From Flavobacterium sp. KS-LB2 (lineage in GTDB: Bacteria; Bacteroidota; Bacteroidia; Flavobacteriales; Flavobacteriaceae): DNA of 64,000 nucleotides. The stretch covers positions 434,001 to 498,000 of the forward strand of contig NZ_CP145904.1 of NCBI RefSeq assembly GCF_036895565.1. The letters run 5' to 3'. The notes beneath the pieces were generated by a model. The model worked only from the letters and a program-made list of their open reading frames with translations, searched no databases and was not told the origin of the DNA. Below are positions 27,540 through 36,067 of the stretch, piece by piece; position 1 is the stretch's first letter; every line of letters begins with the position of its first letter. The translations under genes and the position numbers were made by a program.

Positions 27540-28424
27540 TTAATTCCTTTTGTCCTCTCCCCAAAGTAGTTTGTTGCGAAGTGTTTTTAAAAATGTTTCT
27601 CCTGGGATTTCGACCATATTAATTTGAAAAGGAGTTTTCTTTAATGTCAGAATTGATTCGTTTTTTATCGAGGTTACTCTGGAATCTAAGGAAACTAAGT
27701 AGTATTCCTCCCTTCCTGAGACTTTTAGTCTAATTTCAGTTTCATCTGGAACTACCAGGGGCCTTGCGGTAAGATTGTGCGGAGCAATGGGAGTAATAAC
27801 CAAACTTTTTACATCAGGAGTCAAAATTGGACCGCCACAACTTAGGGAGTATCCTGTGGATCCTGTAGGTGTTGAAATAATTAAACCATCTGCCCAATAC
27901 GAATTCAAGTATTCATCGTTTAAGTGCGTTTCAATCGTAATCATGGAGGTGGTGTCTTTTCGGCTAACCGTAATTTCATTCATTGCAAAATTTATTGCGT
28001 CAACGGATTCATTTGGTGGTGAACAGGTCAAACTCAGTAGAGCACGTTTAGAAATCGTATATTTTTTATCAATAATAAATTGCATGAAAGAGGCAATATT
28101 CTCCTTTTGTACAGATGCTAAGAAGCCCAATCGACCTGCATTTATACCTAAGATGGGGATGCCGGAATCTCTTACTAGTGTAGCTGCTCTTAATATTGTT
28201 CCGTCTCCGCCGATGCTTATCAACATGTCAAAACTATCGTCAAGTTCGGTGTGAGATGTAAAAGTTTTGTATTTTTTTTCTACAATCTTCCTTTCGTTAA
28301 GCATCAATAAAAAATGAGACTCAATAATCATCTCTACATTATTTTTGTTAAAAAAAACAAAGATGTCGTTTATGATGGGTTCTGTACTGTTTTGATAATA
28401 TTGACCGTAGATAGCTACTTTCAT
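27540..28424 (-). CDS. nadK: NAD kinase
   Basis: This enzyme phosphorylates NAD to NADP. The 294-residue protein has GGDGTILRAATL (the GGDGT motif, around residue 75), NEITVSRKD, and the Gly-rich region STPTGSTGYSLSCGGP (the conserved Pro-Thr-Gly-Ser-Thr loop). It lies between the CBS-domain gene and the envelope operon, all on the minus strand. Confidence 0.97.
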   Translation of the reverse strand: MKVAIYGQYYQNSTEPIINDIFVFFNKNNVEMIIESHFLLMLNERKIVEKKYKTFTSHTELDDSFDMLISIGGDGTILRAATLVRDSGIPILGINAGRLGFLASVQKENIASFMQFIIDKKYTISKRALLSLTCSPPNESVDAINFAMNEITVSRKDTTSMITIETHLNDEYLNSYWADGLIISTPTGSTGYSLSCGGPILTPDVKSLVITPIAPHNLTARPLVVPDETEIRLKVSGREEYYLVSLDSRVTSIKNESILTLKKTPFQINMVEIPGETFLKTLRNKLLWGEDKRN

Positions 28425-28500
28425 ATTTTGTTTACTCGTTTAATGTTGATGGCTTATTTTGTCATTTAATCGATTAAACAAATAATCGGTAAAGTGACAA

Positions 28501-29160
28501 CTATATATTAAGGTATTTGTCTAAATAATCAGAACGCTCCTTTAAATTATTGATGTAATTGTCTTCTTGATGTTCTGATATGATTTCATAATTGTATCTT
28601 CTAAAAGTTTGTATGATTTCATTCATAGTTCCTAATGTTATTTTCAATGTAACTTCTACGCTATCCACATCAGCTTCAGAGATGAACAGTCCTAAAAGTT
28701 TTCCGTTATTGCTTTCTATAATTTGAGTAATTTGACTCATAGAATAATCCAAAACTCCTTTTTTAACAACAATGATTCCGCCAGGTTCTTTTAAAAAAGG
28801 GGTTTCATGAAAAAATTTCATAATGTCCTCTATTTCATAATAGCCAACATAAGTATTATTTTCGTCCAAAACGGGAACTAAATTGGTGTGGTTTTTTGCA
28901 AAAACTTCTAAAACATCCAGCCACATCGTATTGGTTCTGGTGAAAAATCCTTCAAGAGTAAAACGATAATCCGCTACTTTTTTATCACTGTCAAAAGTCT
29001 CGATGTCTTCGGATGCTATACTGCCAATATAAACGCCCTCTTCAACAATTGGAAAATGTGAAAAGTGTAATTCACTAAAAAAGTCCTGAACAGCAGCAAT
29101 AGAATCTAGGCTGTCAATTGCTTTAAAGTCATTGGTAATATATTCTGTAATTTCTGTCAT
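28501..29160 (-). CDS. CBS domain-containing protein
   Basis: The 219-residue protein has two CBS motifs in the first ~125 residues (FSELHFSHFPIVEEGVYIGS and NHTNLVPVLDENNTYVGYYE) that usually bind adenine nucleotides, followed by about 90 residues of an ACT-like alternating fold (IIVVKKG...VTLKITL). It has no catalytic domain, so it is likely a sensor or regulator. It is divergent from pdxJ. Confidence 0.88.
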   Translation of the reverse strand: MTEITEYITNDFKAIDSLDSIAAVQDFFSELHFSHFPIVEEGVYIGSIASEDIETFDSDKKVADYRFTLEGFFTRTNTMWLDVLEVFAKNHTNLVPVLDENNTYVGYYEIEDIMKFFHETPFLKEPGGIIVVKKGVLDYSMSQITQIIESNNGKLLGLFISEADVDSVEVTLKITLGTMNEIIQTFRRYNYEIISEHQEDNYINNLKERSDYLDKYLNI

Positions 29161-29226
29161 AAATCAATCGGCGATATTTCATGCAAAATAATCAAAAATA
29201 AGCAAAATCTCCTAAGTTTTACTTTG

Positions 29227-29234
29227 TATTTTTG
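29227..29234 (+). promoter_or_regulatory. -7 element before pdxJ
   Basis: TATTTTTG matches TANNTTTG and lies 41 bases before the pdxJ ATG. No TTG is seen at the expected -33 spacing. Confidence 0.4.
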
Positions 29235-29274
29235 CTCCAAGTAAATACTAGTATCAAAATCAAAAAGTGTTCTA

Positions 29275-29988
29275 ATGACAAAGTTAAGTGTAAACATCAA
29301 TAAAATAGCTACTTTGCGAAATGCTCGCGGAGGAAATGTTCCTGATTTATTAAAAGTAGCCGCCGATATTCAAAAGTTTGGTGCCGAAGGAATAACGATA
29401 CATCCTCGTCCAGATGAGCGCCACATTCGCTATCAAGATGCCAGAGATTTAAAGTCTGTCGTTTACACCGAATATAATATTGAAGGAAATCCAGAGCAAA
29501 CATTCATTGATCTCGTCCTGGAAATAAAACCGACTCAAGTAACTCTAGTTCCAGATGCAATTGATGCGATAACGTCTAATGCGGGTTGGGATACCATAAA
29601 ACACACTTCTTATTTAACTGAAATCGTTCAGGAGTTTCAACGTAACGGAATCAGAACTTCCATTTTTGTAGATCCTGTTCTCGAAATGATCGAAGGGGCT
29701 AAAAAAATTGGAACCGAAAGAATCGAATTGTACACCGAAGCATTTGCACATCAATACAATTTAGGGAATCAAGACGGAATTTTACCTTACACAGAATCAG
29801 CCATTTTGGCGAATGAACTTGGATTAGGAATCAATGCAGGTCATGATTTGAGTTTGGACAACATTCAGTTTTTCAAACAAAACATTCCCGGATTGCTTGA
29901 GGTTTCCATCGGTCACGCATTAATTTCTGAAGCCATTTATCTGGGATTAGATAATGTGGTGAACATGTATCTTCAAAAATTAAAATAG
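29275..29988 (+). CDS. pdxJ: Pyridoxine 5'-phosphate synthase
   Basis: PdxJ condenses 3-amino-1-hydroxyacetone phosphate with deoxyxylulose 5-phosphate in vitamin B6 synthesis. The 237-residue TIM barrel has LSVNINKIATLRNARGG at its start, EGITIHPRPDERHI, and the GHDLSLDNIQFF phosphate-binding end, with active-site His and Glu residues in ERIELYTE. The ATG at 29275 is the expected start. Confidence 0.97.
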   Translation: MTKLSVNINKIATLRNARGGNVPDLLKVAADIQKFGAEGITIHPRPDERHIRYQDARDLKSVVYTEYNIEGNPEQTFIDLVLEIKPTQVTLVPDAIDAITSNAGWDTIKHTSYLTEIVQEFQRNGIRTSIFVDPVLEMIEGAKKIGTERIELYTEAFAHQYNLGNQDGILPYTESAILANELGLGINAGHDLSLDNIQFFKQNIPGLLEVSIGHALISEAIYLGLDNVVNMYLQKLK

Positions 29989-29997
29989 TTTTTCAAA

Positions 29998-30053
29998 CAT
30001 TAAGAAATTAAAATGGATAAAGTGTAAAACTTAACAACCTTGGTTTCTTAATG
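29998..30053. repeat. Inverted repeat between pdxJ and hydrolase
   Basis: CATTAAGAAA (29998-30007) and TTTCTTAATG (30044-30053) are perfect inverted copies 36 bases apart. They occupy most of the gap. It may be a weak hairpin or a degenerate copy of an AT-rich Flavobacterium intergenic repeat; this is unconfirmed. Confidence 0.4.
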
Positions 30054-30092
30054 GTTTGTAATTTAAATTATAACGTTAAAATCTAAAATTAT

Positions 30093-30860
30093 ATGCTTTT
30101 TTCAAAAATAGAAGGTTCAGGCAAGCCACTTTTAATTCTTCACGGATTTCTGGGAATGTCTGATAATTGGAAAACACTCGGAACGCAATTTGCGACTGAT
30201 TTTCAAGTTCATATTCTCGATTTACGCAACCACGGTCGAAGCTTGCATTCAGAAGAGTTCAGTTATGAAATCATGGCGCAGGATGTTTACGAGTATTGCC
30301 AAGCTCATAATTTAGCAAACATCAACATCATAGGACATTCTATGGGCGGAAAAGTAGCCATGCTTTTAGCAACGACACATCCGGAATTAGTAGATAAATT
30401 GATTGTGGCTGATATTGGTCCAAAATTTTATCCGCAACACCATCAGGATATTTTGGCGGGATTGAATGCCGTTGATTTTTCAAAAAAACCAAGCCGAGGC
30501 GATGTCGAAGAAATTATGGAACAGTTTGTTCCTGATTTTGGAACTAGACAATTCTTAATGAAAAATTTATATTGGCAAGAACCGGGGCAATTGGCGTTCC
30601 GATTCAATTTGGCAGTTTTCAATAATAAAATAGAGGAAATAGGTGTGCCATTACCCGAAAATTCCGTTTTTGAGAAACCAACATTATTTATTCGTGGTGG
30701 AAATTCCAGATATATTTTGGACAGTGATTTTGAAAACATAAAAAAACATTTTCCAGATTCAAGCATCGAAACGATTCCTAATGTAGGGCATTGGCTTCAT
30801 GCCGAAAACCCAGCTGAGTTTTATCAAAAAGTGACTTCTTTTTTGAAAGAAACGAGATAA
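30093..30860 (+). CDS. Alpha/beta-fold hydrolase (YbfF-like)
   Basis: A 255-residue hydrolase with the oxyanion segment LHGFLGMSDNW, the nucleophile elbow GHSMGGK (Ser near residue 89), and a final histidine in VGHWLHAENP. The layout matches the YbfF/esterase-type single-domain hydrolases. The substrate is not deducible. It stands between pdxJ and a holin-like gene on the same strand. Confidence 0.9.
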   Translation: MLFSKIEGSGKPLLILHGFLGMSDNWKTLGTQFATDFQVHILDLRNHGRSLHSEEFSYEIMAQDVYEYCQAHNLANINIIGHSMGGKVAMLLATTHPELVDKLIVADIGPKFYPQHHQDILAGLNAVDFSKKPSRGDVEEIMEQFVPDFGTRQFLMKNLYWQEPGQLAFRFNLAVFNNKIEEIGVPLPENSVFEKPTLFIRGGNSRYILDSDFENIKKHFPDSSIETIPNVGHWLHAENPAEFYQKVTSFLKETR

Positions 30861-30904
30861 TTTAAATTTTCACTACATTTATTAAAAATTTAAAACAAAA
30901 TTCT

Positions 30905-31249
30905 ATGAATTTACTGATCAAAATTCTTATCACTTCGGGATTAGTGTTGCTAATTGCAAACTTTATGCCCGGAGTTCATGTTAATGGATTTACTACAGCA
31001 TTAATTGTAGCCATTGTTCTAGGGTTACTTAATATATTTATCAAACCAATATTGGTAGTACTCACTTTGCCAGTTACCATTATTACTTTAGGATTGTTTT
31101 TACTAGTCATCAATGCATTAATGATTTTGTTGTGTACAAAAATTGTGGGCGGATTTAGTGTAGATACCTTTTGGACCGCCTTATTCTTTAGTATCATTTT
31201 GTCATTATTACAGTCCATAATGAATGGAATATTAGGAGAAGGAAAATAA
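30905..31249 (+). CDS. Phage-holin family-like four-helix membrane protein
   Basis: A 114-residue protein consisting of four hydrophobic helices with the pattern VLGLLNIFIKPILVVLTLPVTI and a final SIILSLLQSIMNG segment. It belongs to the PF04020-type family annotated as phage holin. These genes are common in bacterial chromosomes without any phage, so a lysis role is not implied. There are no phage genes nearby. Confidence 0.85.
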   Translation: MNLLIKILITSGLVLLIANFMPGVHVNGFTTALIVAIVLGLLNIFIKPILVVLTLPVTIITLGLFLLVINALMILLCTKIVGGFSVDTFWTALFFSIILSLLQSIMNGILGEGK

Positions 31250-31307
31250 GGAGTTCTTTTTAACACGTATTTGTGAATGAATTAATTTACAGTATTTGTT
31301 AATTTTA

Positions 31308-31315
31308 TACCTTTG
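31308..31315 (+). promoter_or_regulatory. -7 element before the copper cluster
   Basis: TACCTTTG matches TANNTTTG and lies 21 bases before the first cluster gene. No TTG or TTTG lies at the usual spacing, which would fit an activator-dependent promoter. The identical octamer occurs before the HMBD gene (36014). Confidence 0.45.
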
Positions 31316-31336
31316 TGCTTGTATATAAGATAAACA

Positions 31337-31708
31337 ATGTCTAAAAAGTTTTACATAGTGTTATTGCTTATGCTTGGTTTCTTTATGATACCAAGCGTGG
31401 CTTTTGCATGTGGAATAAAAACAGAGAAGGCATGTTGCAAAAAAGAATCTTCTTCAGAAAAAAATAAAAAAGACTGTTGTAAGAAAGAAAAAAAATCTAA
31501 TGAAAGTTCTCATGACGGCTGCAAAGGGGCTTGTAAAAATGTTACATGCAGCAGTTCAGCATTTCAATTGGGTTTAACTTCGGTTTTTTATACCGAATTA
31601 AACAACCAAGTTTTTAGTTTTTCTACTGAAAAACAAAATTACTATTACTCGGAAATATTCATTTCTTCCCATTTTCGCTCTATTTGGCTTCCTCCTAAAA
31701 TAAGCTAA
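31337..31708 (+). CDS. Small exported Cys-rich protein, probably metal-binding
   Basis: The 123-residue protein starts with a signal peptide ending at Ala24. It then has eight cysteines (25, 33, 34, 47, 48, 62, 66, 71) in CC pairs and Lys/Ser-rich spacers, then an uncharged stretch and a WLPPKIS tail. CC pairs next to lysines are typical of metal-binding. It opens the copper cluster. I recognise no named family; similar short proteins ending SIWLPP are seen in Bacteroidota metal clusters. Confidence 0.7.
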   Translation: MSKKFYIVLLLMLGFFMIPSVAFACGIKTEKACCKKESSSEKNKKDCCKKEKKSNESSHDGCKGACKNVTCSSSAFQLGLTSVFYTELNNQVFSFSTEKQNYYYSEIFISSHFRSIWLPPKIS

Positions 31709-31861
31709 ATTACTTTTATGACAGCCAAAAGACTGTCTTTTTCAAAGCATTATATGCTTTACAATCATTATTTTTTTAGTCCATTACAATTTGAAACATA
31801 GTTAATACACTATAGTTTTTAATCTTTTTTGTGGCTAATTCACATCAAAATTATACATACA

Positions 31862-32737
31862 ATGAATTCAATACGAAAAATATTGATGGCAATAATTCTA
31901 TTGCTTTCAGTTACAAGTGCAAGCGCGCAAATTAAAAACAGCAAAACAGAAACCGTTAAAATATACGGAAACTGTGACATGTGTAAGAGCAAGATAGAAA
32001 CCGCCGGAAACCTTAAAAAAGTGTCTAAGATAGAGTGGAATAAAGATTCCAAAATGGCAACACTTACGTATGATTCGACTAAAACGAGTCAGGACGAAAT
32101 CTTGAAACGCATTGCTTTAGCCGGTTATGATAGTGATAAATTTCTTGCTCCAGATGCTACTTATGACGCTTTACACGGATGTTGTCAATATGAAAGAGAG
32201 GCAAAAGTAGCCGTTTCTACCGAAATGAAAATGGAAAGCACCACTACAGAAAATCATTCAAACCACGCCACTCATTCTGATGCGACAGTTGTAAAACAGC
32301 AAGTGGATACTAAACTAAAAGTTGTTTTTGATACCTATTTTCTTCTGAAAGATGCTTTGGTGAAAACAGATGGAAAAGCGGCTGCTACTGTGGCGAAAGA
32401 AGTTCTAATAGCATTAAATGCAGTAAAAATGGACGAGCTTGCTATGGATGTGCACATGGTTTGGATGAAAGAAATGAAATCTTTAATGGCTGGTGCTAAA
32501 GAAATTGCTGAAACACAAGACATCAAACGCCAAAGAGAAATTTTCATCCCTTTTTCAAAATCAATCTATGAATTGATAAAAGTGGCCAAATACGAAACTC
32601 CGGTTTATCTTCAGTTTTGCCCTATGGCAAATGACGGAAAAGGAGCTAACTGGTTGAGCAAAGAGAGTGCGGTTAAGAATCCATATTACGGTTCTCAAAT
32701 GATGACGTGCGGAAAAACGGTTGAAACGATTCAATAA
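31862..32737 (+). CDS. Periplasmic HMA plus DUF3347 copper-binding protein
   Basis: The ATG at 31862 starts a signal peptide (ASAQ); an upstream TTG adds nothing. Residues ~35-100 form an HMA-like domain with the Cys motif GNCDMCKSKIE. A His-rich linker follows (NHSNHATHS), then a DUF3347 domain (about 150-290) with FCPMAN near the C-terminus and MMTCGK at the end, as in CusB-associated DUF3347 proteins. It probably chelates copper in the periplasm. It belongs to the co-directional copper block, and a second DUF3347 protein lies at 34661. Confidence 0.85.
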   Translation: MNSIRKILMAIILLLSVTSASAQIKNSKTETVKIYGNCDMCKSKIETAGNLKKVSKIEWNKDSKMATLTYDSTKTSQDEILKRIALAGYDSDKFLAPDATYDALHGCCQYEREAKVAVSTEMKMESTTTENHSNHATHSDATVVKQQVDTKLKVVFDTYFLLKDALVKTDGKAAATVAKEVLIALNAVKMDELAMDVHMVWMKEMKSLMAGAKEIAETQDIKRQREIFIPFSKSIYELIKVAKYETPVYLQFCPMANDGKGANWLSKESAVKNPYYGSQMMTCGKTVETIQ

Positions 32738-32755
32738 TTACACTAAGACCTTAGT

Positions 32756-33226
32756 ATGAAAAAAATAATCTTGTTGTGTAGTTTGATATTCACCATTTCA
32801 GTGGCCAGCGCTCAAATGAAAATTGGCGATAGTTTGCCTGATTTTCAATTGACAAACAGCAAGGCGGTATCAATAAATTTGGCTTCGCTAAAAGGGAAAA
32901 CAGTCTTAATAGACTTTTGGGCATCTTGGTGCGCACCTTGCAGAATTGCTAATAAAAAGTTAGTTCCGTTTTACAATCAAAATAAAAAGGAAAACTTCGA
33001 AATTGTTGGAATTTCTTTGGATACAGATAAAACAAAATGGATGAATGCCATTCAAAAAGATAAATTAGCGTACGAGCAGCTGATTGATTCGAAAGGATTT
33101 GATGCAAAATCAGCACTACTTTTTGGAGTAGAGCAGTTACCAAGCGCTTATCTTTTTGATGCATCAGGAAAACTGGTTATTATCAATCCTACAGAAGAGC
33201 AAATTTTAATGCAGATAAAAAAATAA
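32756..33226 (+). CDS. TlpA-like thioredoxin-family protein
   Basis: A 156-residue periplasmic thiol-disulphide protein with a signal peptide (ASAQ) and the active-site motif FWASWCAPCR (WCxxC, near residues 58-62), followed by the TlpA/ResA-type GISLDTDKTKW. It may reduce cysteines of copper-binding partners in the cluster. It is 18 bases after the DUF3347 gene and 6 bases before the next. Confidence 0.93.
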   Translation: MKKIILLCSLIFTISVASAQMKIGDSLPDFQLTNSKAVSINLASLKGKTVLIDFWASWCAPCRIANKKLVPFYNQNKKENFEIVGISLDTDKTKWMNAIQKDKLAYEQLIDSKGFDAKSALLFGVEQLPSAYLFDASGKLVIINPTEEQILMQIKK

Positions 33227-33232
33227 AACAAA

Positions 33233-33763
33233 ATGAAAAATATACATTTAAAACTCATTCTAATCGCTTGTTTGGTTTTAATTACAAGTGCAAAATCCTA
33301 TTCTCAAATCTCAAAAGCTGAGATAATGGCAACAGGTTTAACGTGTTCTATGTGTTCCAATGCAATAAACAAACAACTGAAAGCAACCGTTGGTGTAGAT
33401 AGTGTGAGTACGGATTTGAATACGAATACATTTACCGTTTATTTTAAAAAAGAAAGTAAAATAATGCCAAAAGTATTGAAAGCAGGTGTTGAAAAAGCCG
33501 GTTTTTTTATCGGTTCATTAGTAATTACAGTGCCAACAGAAAGCTTAAAAATGGCTGAGGATAAAACCATTTTACTAAACGGTTCTACTTTCGTTTTATT
33601 GGATGAAAAACTTAAAAATAGTAACGGAGAAACAAAAGTTAGAGTTTATGACAAAGGATATGTAACGCAAAAAGAACATAAAAAACTACTCAAAACGTTA
33701 TCAAAAACAGCGTCATATTCCGCAGACAACGAAGACGATTACCATATTAAATCAGCAATTTAA
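33233..33763 (+). CDS. Exported HMA-domain protein
   Basis: This 176-residue protein has a signal peptide (KSYSQ) and an HMA fold with the metal motif GLTCSMCSNAIN (Cys pair near residues 38 and 41). The C-terminal ~70 residues are charged and unassigned. It probably binds Cu(I) in the periplasm. Its stop overlaps the next ATG by one base (TAATG), so translation is coupled. Confidence 0.87.
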   Translation: MKNIHLKLILIACLVLITSAKSYSQISKAEIMATGLTCSMCSNAINKQLKATVGVDSVSTDLNTNTFTVYFKKESKIMPKVLKAGVEKAGFFIGSLVITVPTESLKMAEDKTILLNGSTFVLLDEKLKNSNGETKVRVYDKGYVTQKEHKKLLKTLSKTASYSADNEDDYHIKSAI

Positions 33764-34572
33764 TGAGAAGATTTTTAATCGTATTTACACTATTTCTTAT
33801 TCAAGGAATATCGGCTCAGGAGCTTTTTGTAGTTACTGATCCGGCAAGTAATGTTCCTTCAGGCTCATTAGGAATTCGTTTGGGACAATCTATTTTCAAA
33901 GAACAAATGAAGTCAGGTTATAGTTATCATATCATGCCTGAAGTCACTTGGGGTATCAATAAAAATTTGATGGTGAGAACCTCCATGTTTGTCAGCAATA
34001 GAAGCAATCAATTGGTTACTGAAGGCGCCAGTTTTTATACTAAATATCGTTTCCTGTCTACCGATGATTTGCAGAGTCATTTTAGGATGGCAGCTTTCGG
34101 TCGATATAGTTTCAATAATGCCGATATTCATCAGGAACAGTTAGAGATTATGGGACATAATACTGGTTTTGAAACAGGAATTGTAGCCACGCAACTTATC
34201 AAGAAAGTAGCGATTAGTACTTCGGTAAGTTTTGAAAAGGCTTTCGATAATAAGCCTGATTATAGTTTTCCAGTGGCGCAAAGTGATAACGCTACCAATT
34301 ATACACTATCGTTTGGAAGATTGATGTATCCAAAAAAATACACTAACTTCAAGCAAACAAACATCAATACAATGGTTGAGTTTGTTGGACAGACATTAAA
34401 CGAAAATGGAAAATCATATCTAGATATTGTGCCTTCTATTCAGTTTATTATCAATAGTCAAGCGCGAATTGATGTTGCTTATAGACAAGAACTATACAGT
34501 TCTATGTTGCGGTCTGCGCCAAATGGATTTTATCTAAACTTGGAATATAACTTTTTTAATGTTTCAAAATAA
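33763..34572 (+). CDS. Predicted outer-membrane barrel protein of the copper cluster
   Basis: The 269-residue protein has a signal peptide (GISAQ), then ELFVVTDPASNVPSGSLGIRLGQ and about ten alternating beta strands, ending in an aromatic strand (FYLNLEYNFFN). This looks like a small outer-membrane barrel or transporter-like family. It is translationally coupled to the HMA gene by a TAATG overlap. No named family is recognised with confidence. Confidence 0.7.
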   Translation: MRRFLIVFTLFLIQGISAQELFVVTDPASNVPSGSLGIRLGQSIFKEQMKSGYSYHIMPEVTWGINKNLMVRTSMFVSNRSNQLVTEGASFYTKYRFLSTDDLQSHFRMAAFGRYSFNNADIHQEQLEIMGHNTGFETGIVATQLIKKVAISTSVSFEKAFDNKPDYSFPVAQSDNATNYTLSFGRLMYPKKYTNFKQTNINTMVEFVGQTLNENGKSYLDIVPSIQFIINSQARIDVAYRQELYSSMLRSAPNGFYLNLEYNFFNVSK

Positions 34573-34660
34573 AATAAGTAAAAAACCTTACCAAACGAAT
34601 TTTCAAAAAATAGCCATCAAATAGTCAAGCAATTTGCTACAATAATTAAATATATATTAA

Positions 34661-35398
34661 ATGAAAAAAATAATCTTATCAATAGTCACATTAGCAGTAA
34701 TGTGTGTTTCTTGTAACCAAAATAATAAAGAAACAAAAACCGATACAGCAGTAACGAACCAAGCAGGTGCTGAATTGTATTCATGTCCAATGCATCCTGA
34801 AATTACAGGCGAAAAAGGGAGTGAATGCTCTGAATGTGGAATGGAATTAACCGAGAAGGTGGCGCAAACAACCACGACTAAAAAAGAAGAAACAGTAGTT
34901 CCTGCGGGCCAAACTGTTGTGGAGACTCGCGGAATAATTAAAATTAGAAATACTAACAAAACAGCTTTTCCAACCGACGCAATAGTTCTGAATTATCTCA
35001 AAATTAAAAACACACTGACCAAAGACGATTCAAAAGGAACGGCAACTGCTGCAAAAACATTGATTACTACTTTAAATAGTACTAGTTCAACCTCTTTGGA
35101 TAGCGATTCAAAAAATAGATATAATGCTATTTTGGCTGATGCCAAAGCGCATGTCAAACACATAGGTGATAATGCTGGAAAAATAGACCATCAAAGAGAA
35201 TATTTTTCGTTATTGAGCAAAGATGTCTATGATTTAATAAAGGCTTTTGGAACACAACAAACGGTATATCAGGATTATTGTCCTATGTATGGAGAAGGCA
35301 AAACGGGCTATTGGATAAGTGAGACTAAGGAGGTAATCAATCCTTATTTTGGTTCTGAAATGTTAAATTGTGGTAGAAGAATAGCTATTGTTCAATAA
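34661..35398 (+). CDS. HMBD plus DUF3347 lipoprotein
   Basis: The signal peptide ends in VSCNQ (a lipobox Cys, about residue 19), so it is a lipoprotein. Residues ~40-65 carry one heavy-metal-binding module YSCPMHPEITGEKG...CSECGMEL. The C-terminal half is a DUF3347 domain ending with DYCPMYGEG and MLNCGRR, as in its paralogue at 31862. It likely binds copper at the membrane surface. It is followed directly by the AraC regulator (stop TAA 35396-35398 overlaps ATG 35398). Confidence 0.88.
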   Translation: MKKIILSIVTLAVMCVSCNQNNKETKTDTAVTNQAGAELYSCPMHPEITGEKGSECSECGMELTEKVAQTTTTKKEETVVPAGQTVVETRGIIKIRNTNKTAFPTDAIVLNYLKIKNTLTKDDSKGTATAAKTLITTLNSTSSTSLDSDSKNRYNAILADAKAHVKHIGDNAGKIDHQREYFSLLSKDVYDLIKAFGTQQTVYQDYCPMYGEGKTGYWISETKEVINPYFGSEMLNCGRRIAIVQ

Positions 35399-35961
35399 TG
35401 ATGAAGCTTTACATCAAGAATATGGTGTGCAATCGCTGTAAAATGGTTGTGAAATCCGAGCTCGAGAAAATAGGAATATTTCCTGTTTCAGTTGAATTAG
35501 GAGAAGTCGAACTAGTAGAAAATTTTAAAGAGAATCAAAAGCAGGAGTTAGAGATAAAACTGCAATCGCTAGGATTTGAATTGTTAGAAGACAAAACAAC
35601 GATACTTATAGAGAGAATTAAATGCCTCATTGTTGATTTGGTGCACCATCAAGAGAATGAATTAAAAATTAATTTATCACACTATTTATCGCAACAATTA
35701 GTACAAGATTATAGCACTTTGAGTAATTTATTCTCAGAAGTTCAAGGCATGACTATTGAGCATTATTTTATTGCTCAAAAAATCGAAAAAGTAAAGGAGT
35801 TATTAATGTATAAAGAATTAACTTTAAGTGAAATTGCAATTAAACTGAATTATACCGATGTAGCGCATTTGAGTAATCAGTTTAAAAAAATCACTGGCGT
35901 TACGCCAACTCATTTTAAAAAATTAAAAGAAAATAATAGATTGCAAATTGATGGGTTGTAA
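35398..35961 (+). CDS. AraC-type regulator with a metal-binding-like N-terminus
   Basis: This 187-residue protein has a C-terminal AraC DNA-binding domain (about residues 90-180), with both HTH units and the signature LSEIAIKLNYTDVAHLSNQFKKITGVTPTHFK. It lacks the usual long ligand domain; instead residues 1-70 look like an HMA ferredoxin-like fold with a CNRC pair (YIKNMVCNRCKMVVKSEL). It probably senses Cu(I) and switches the surrounding copper genes. This is a single-pass identification by motif, and the metal-binding role is inferred. Confidence 0.85.
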   Translation: MMKLYIKNMVCNRCKMVVKSELEKIGIFPVSVELGEVELVENFKENQKQELEIKLQSLGFELLEDKTTILIERIKCLIVDLVHHQENELKINLSHYLSQQLVQDYSTLSNLFSEVQGMTIEHYFIAQKIEKVKELLMYKELTLSEIAIKLNYTDVAHLSNQFKKITGVTPTHFKKLKENNRLQIDGL

Positions 35962-36013
35962 AATTTACAAATCATTTCCAAAATTCTACAACAAGTCAAA
36001 ATATCAGGTCGAG

Positions 36014-36021
36014 TACCTTTG
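36014..36021 (+). promoter_or_regulatory. -7 element without a -33 box before the HMBD gene
   Basis: TACCTTTG matches TANNTTTG and lies 47 bases before the HMBD gene ATG. No TTG or TTTG lies 17-23 bases upstream, as expected for a promoter that needs an activator such as the AraC protein just upstream. Confidence 0.5.
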
Positions 36022-36067
36022 AACAGTAGAAATGAATCTTTAGTTTAATATTTTAATAATAGAAAAA

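Noticed and set aside
30905..31249. Holin gene as evidence of a prophage
   Set aside because: This family is widespread in bacterial chromosomes and there are no phage structural, lysis or integrase genes nearby.
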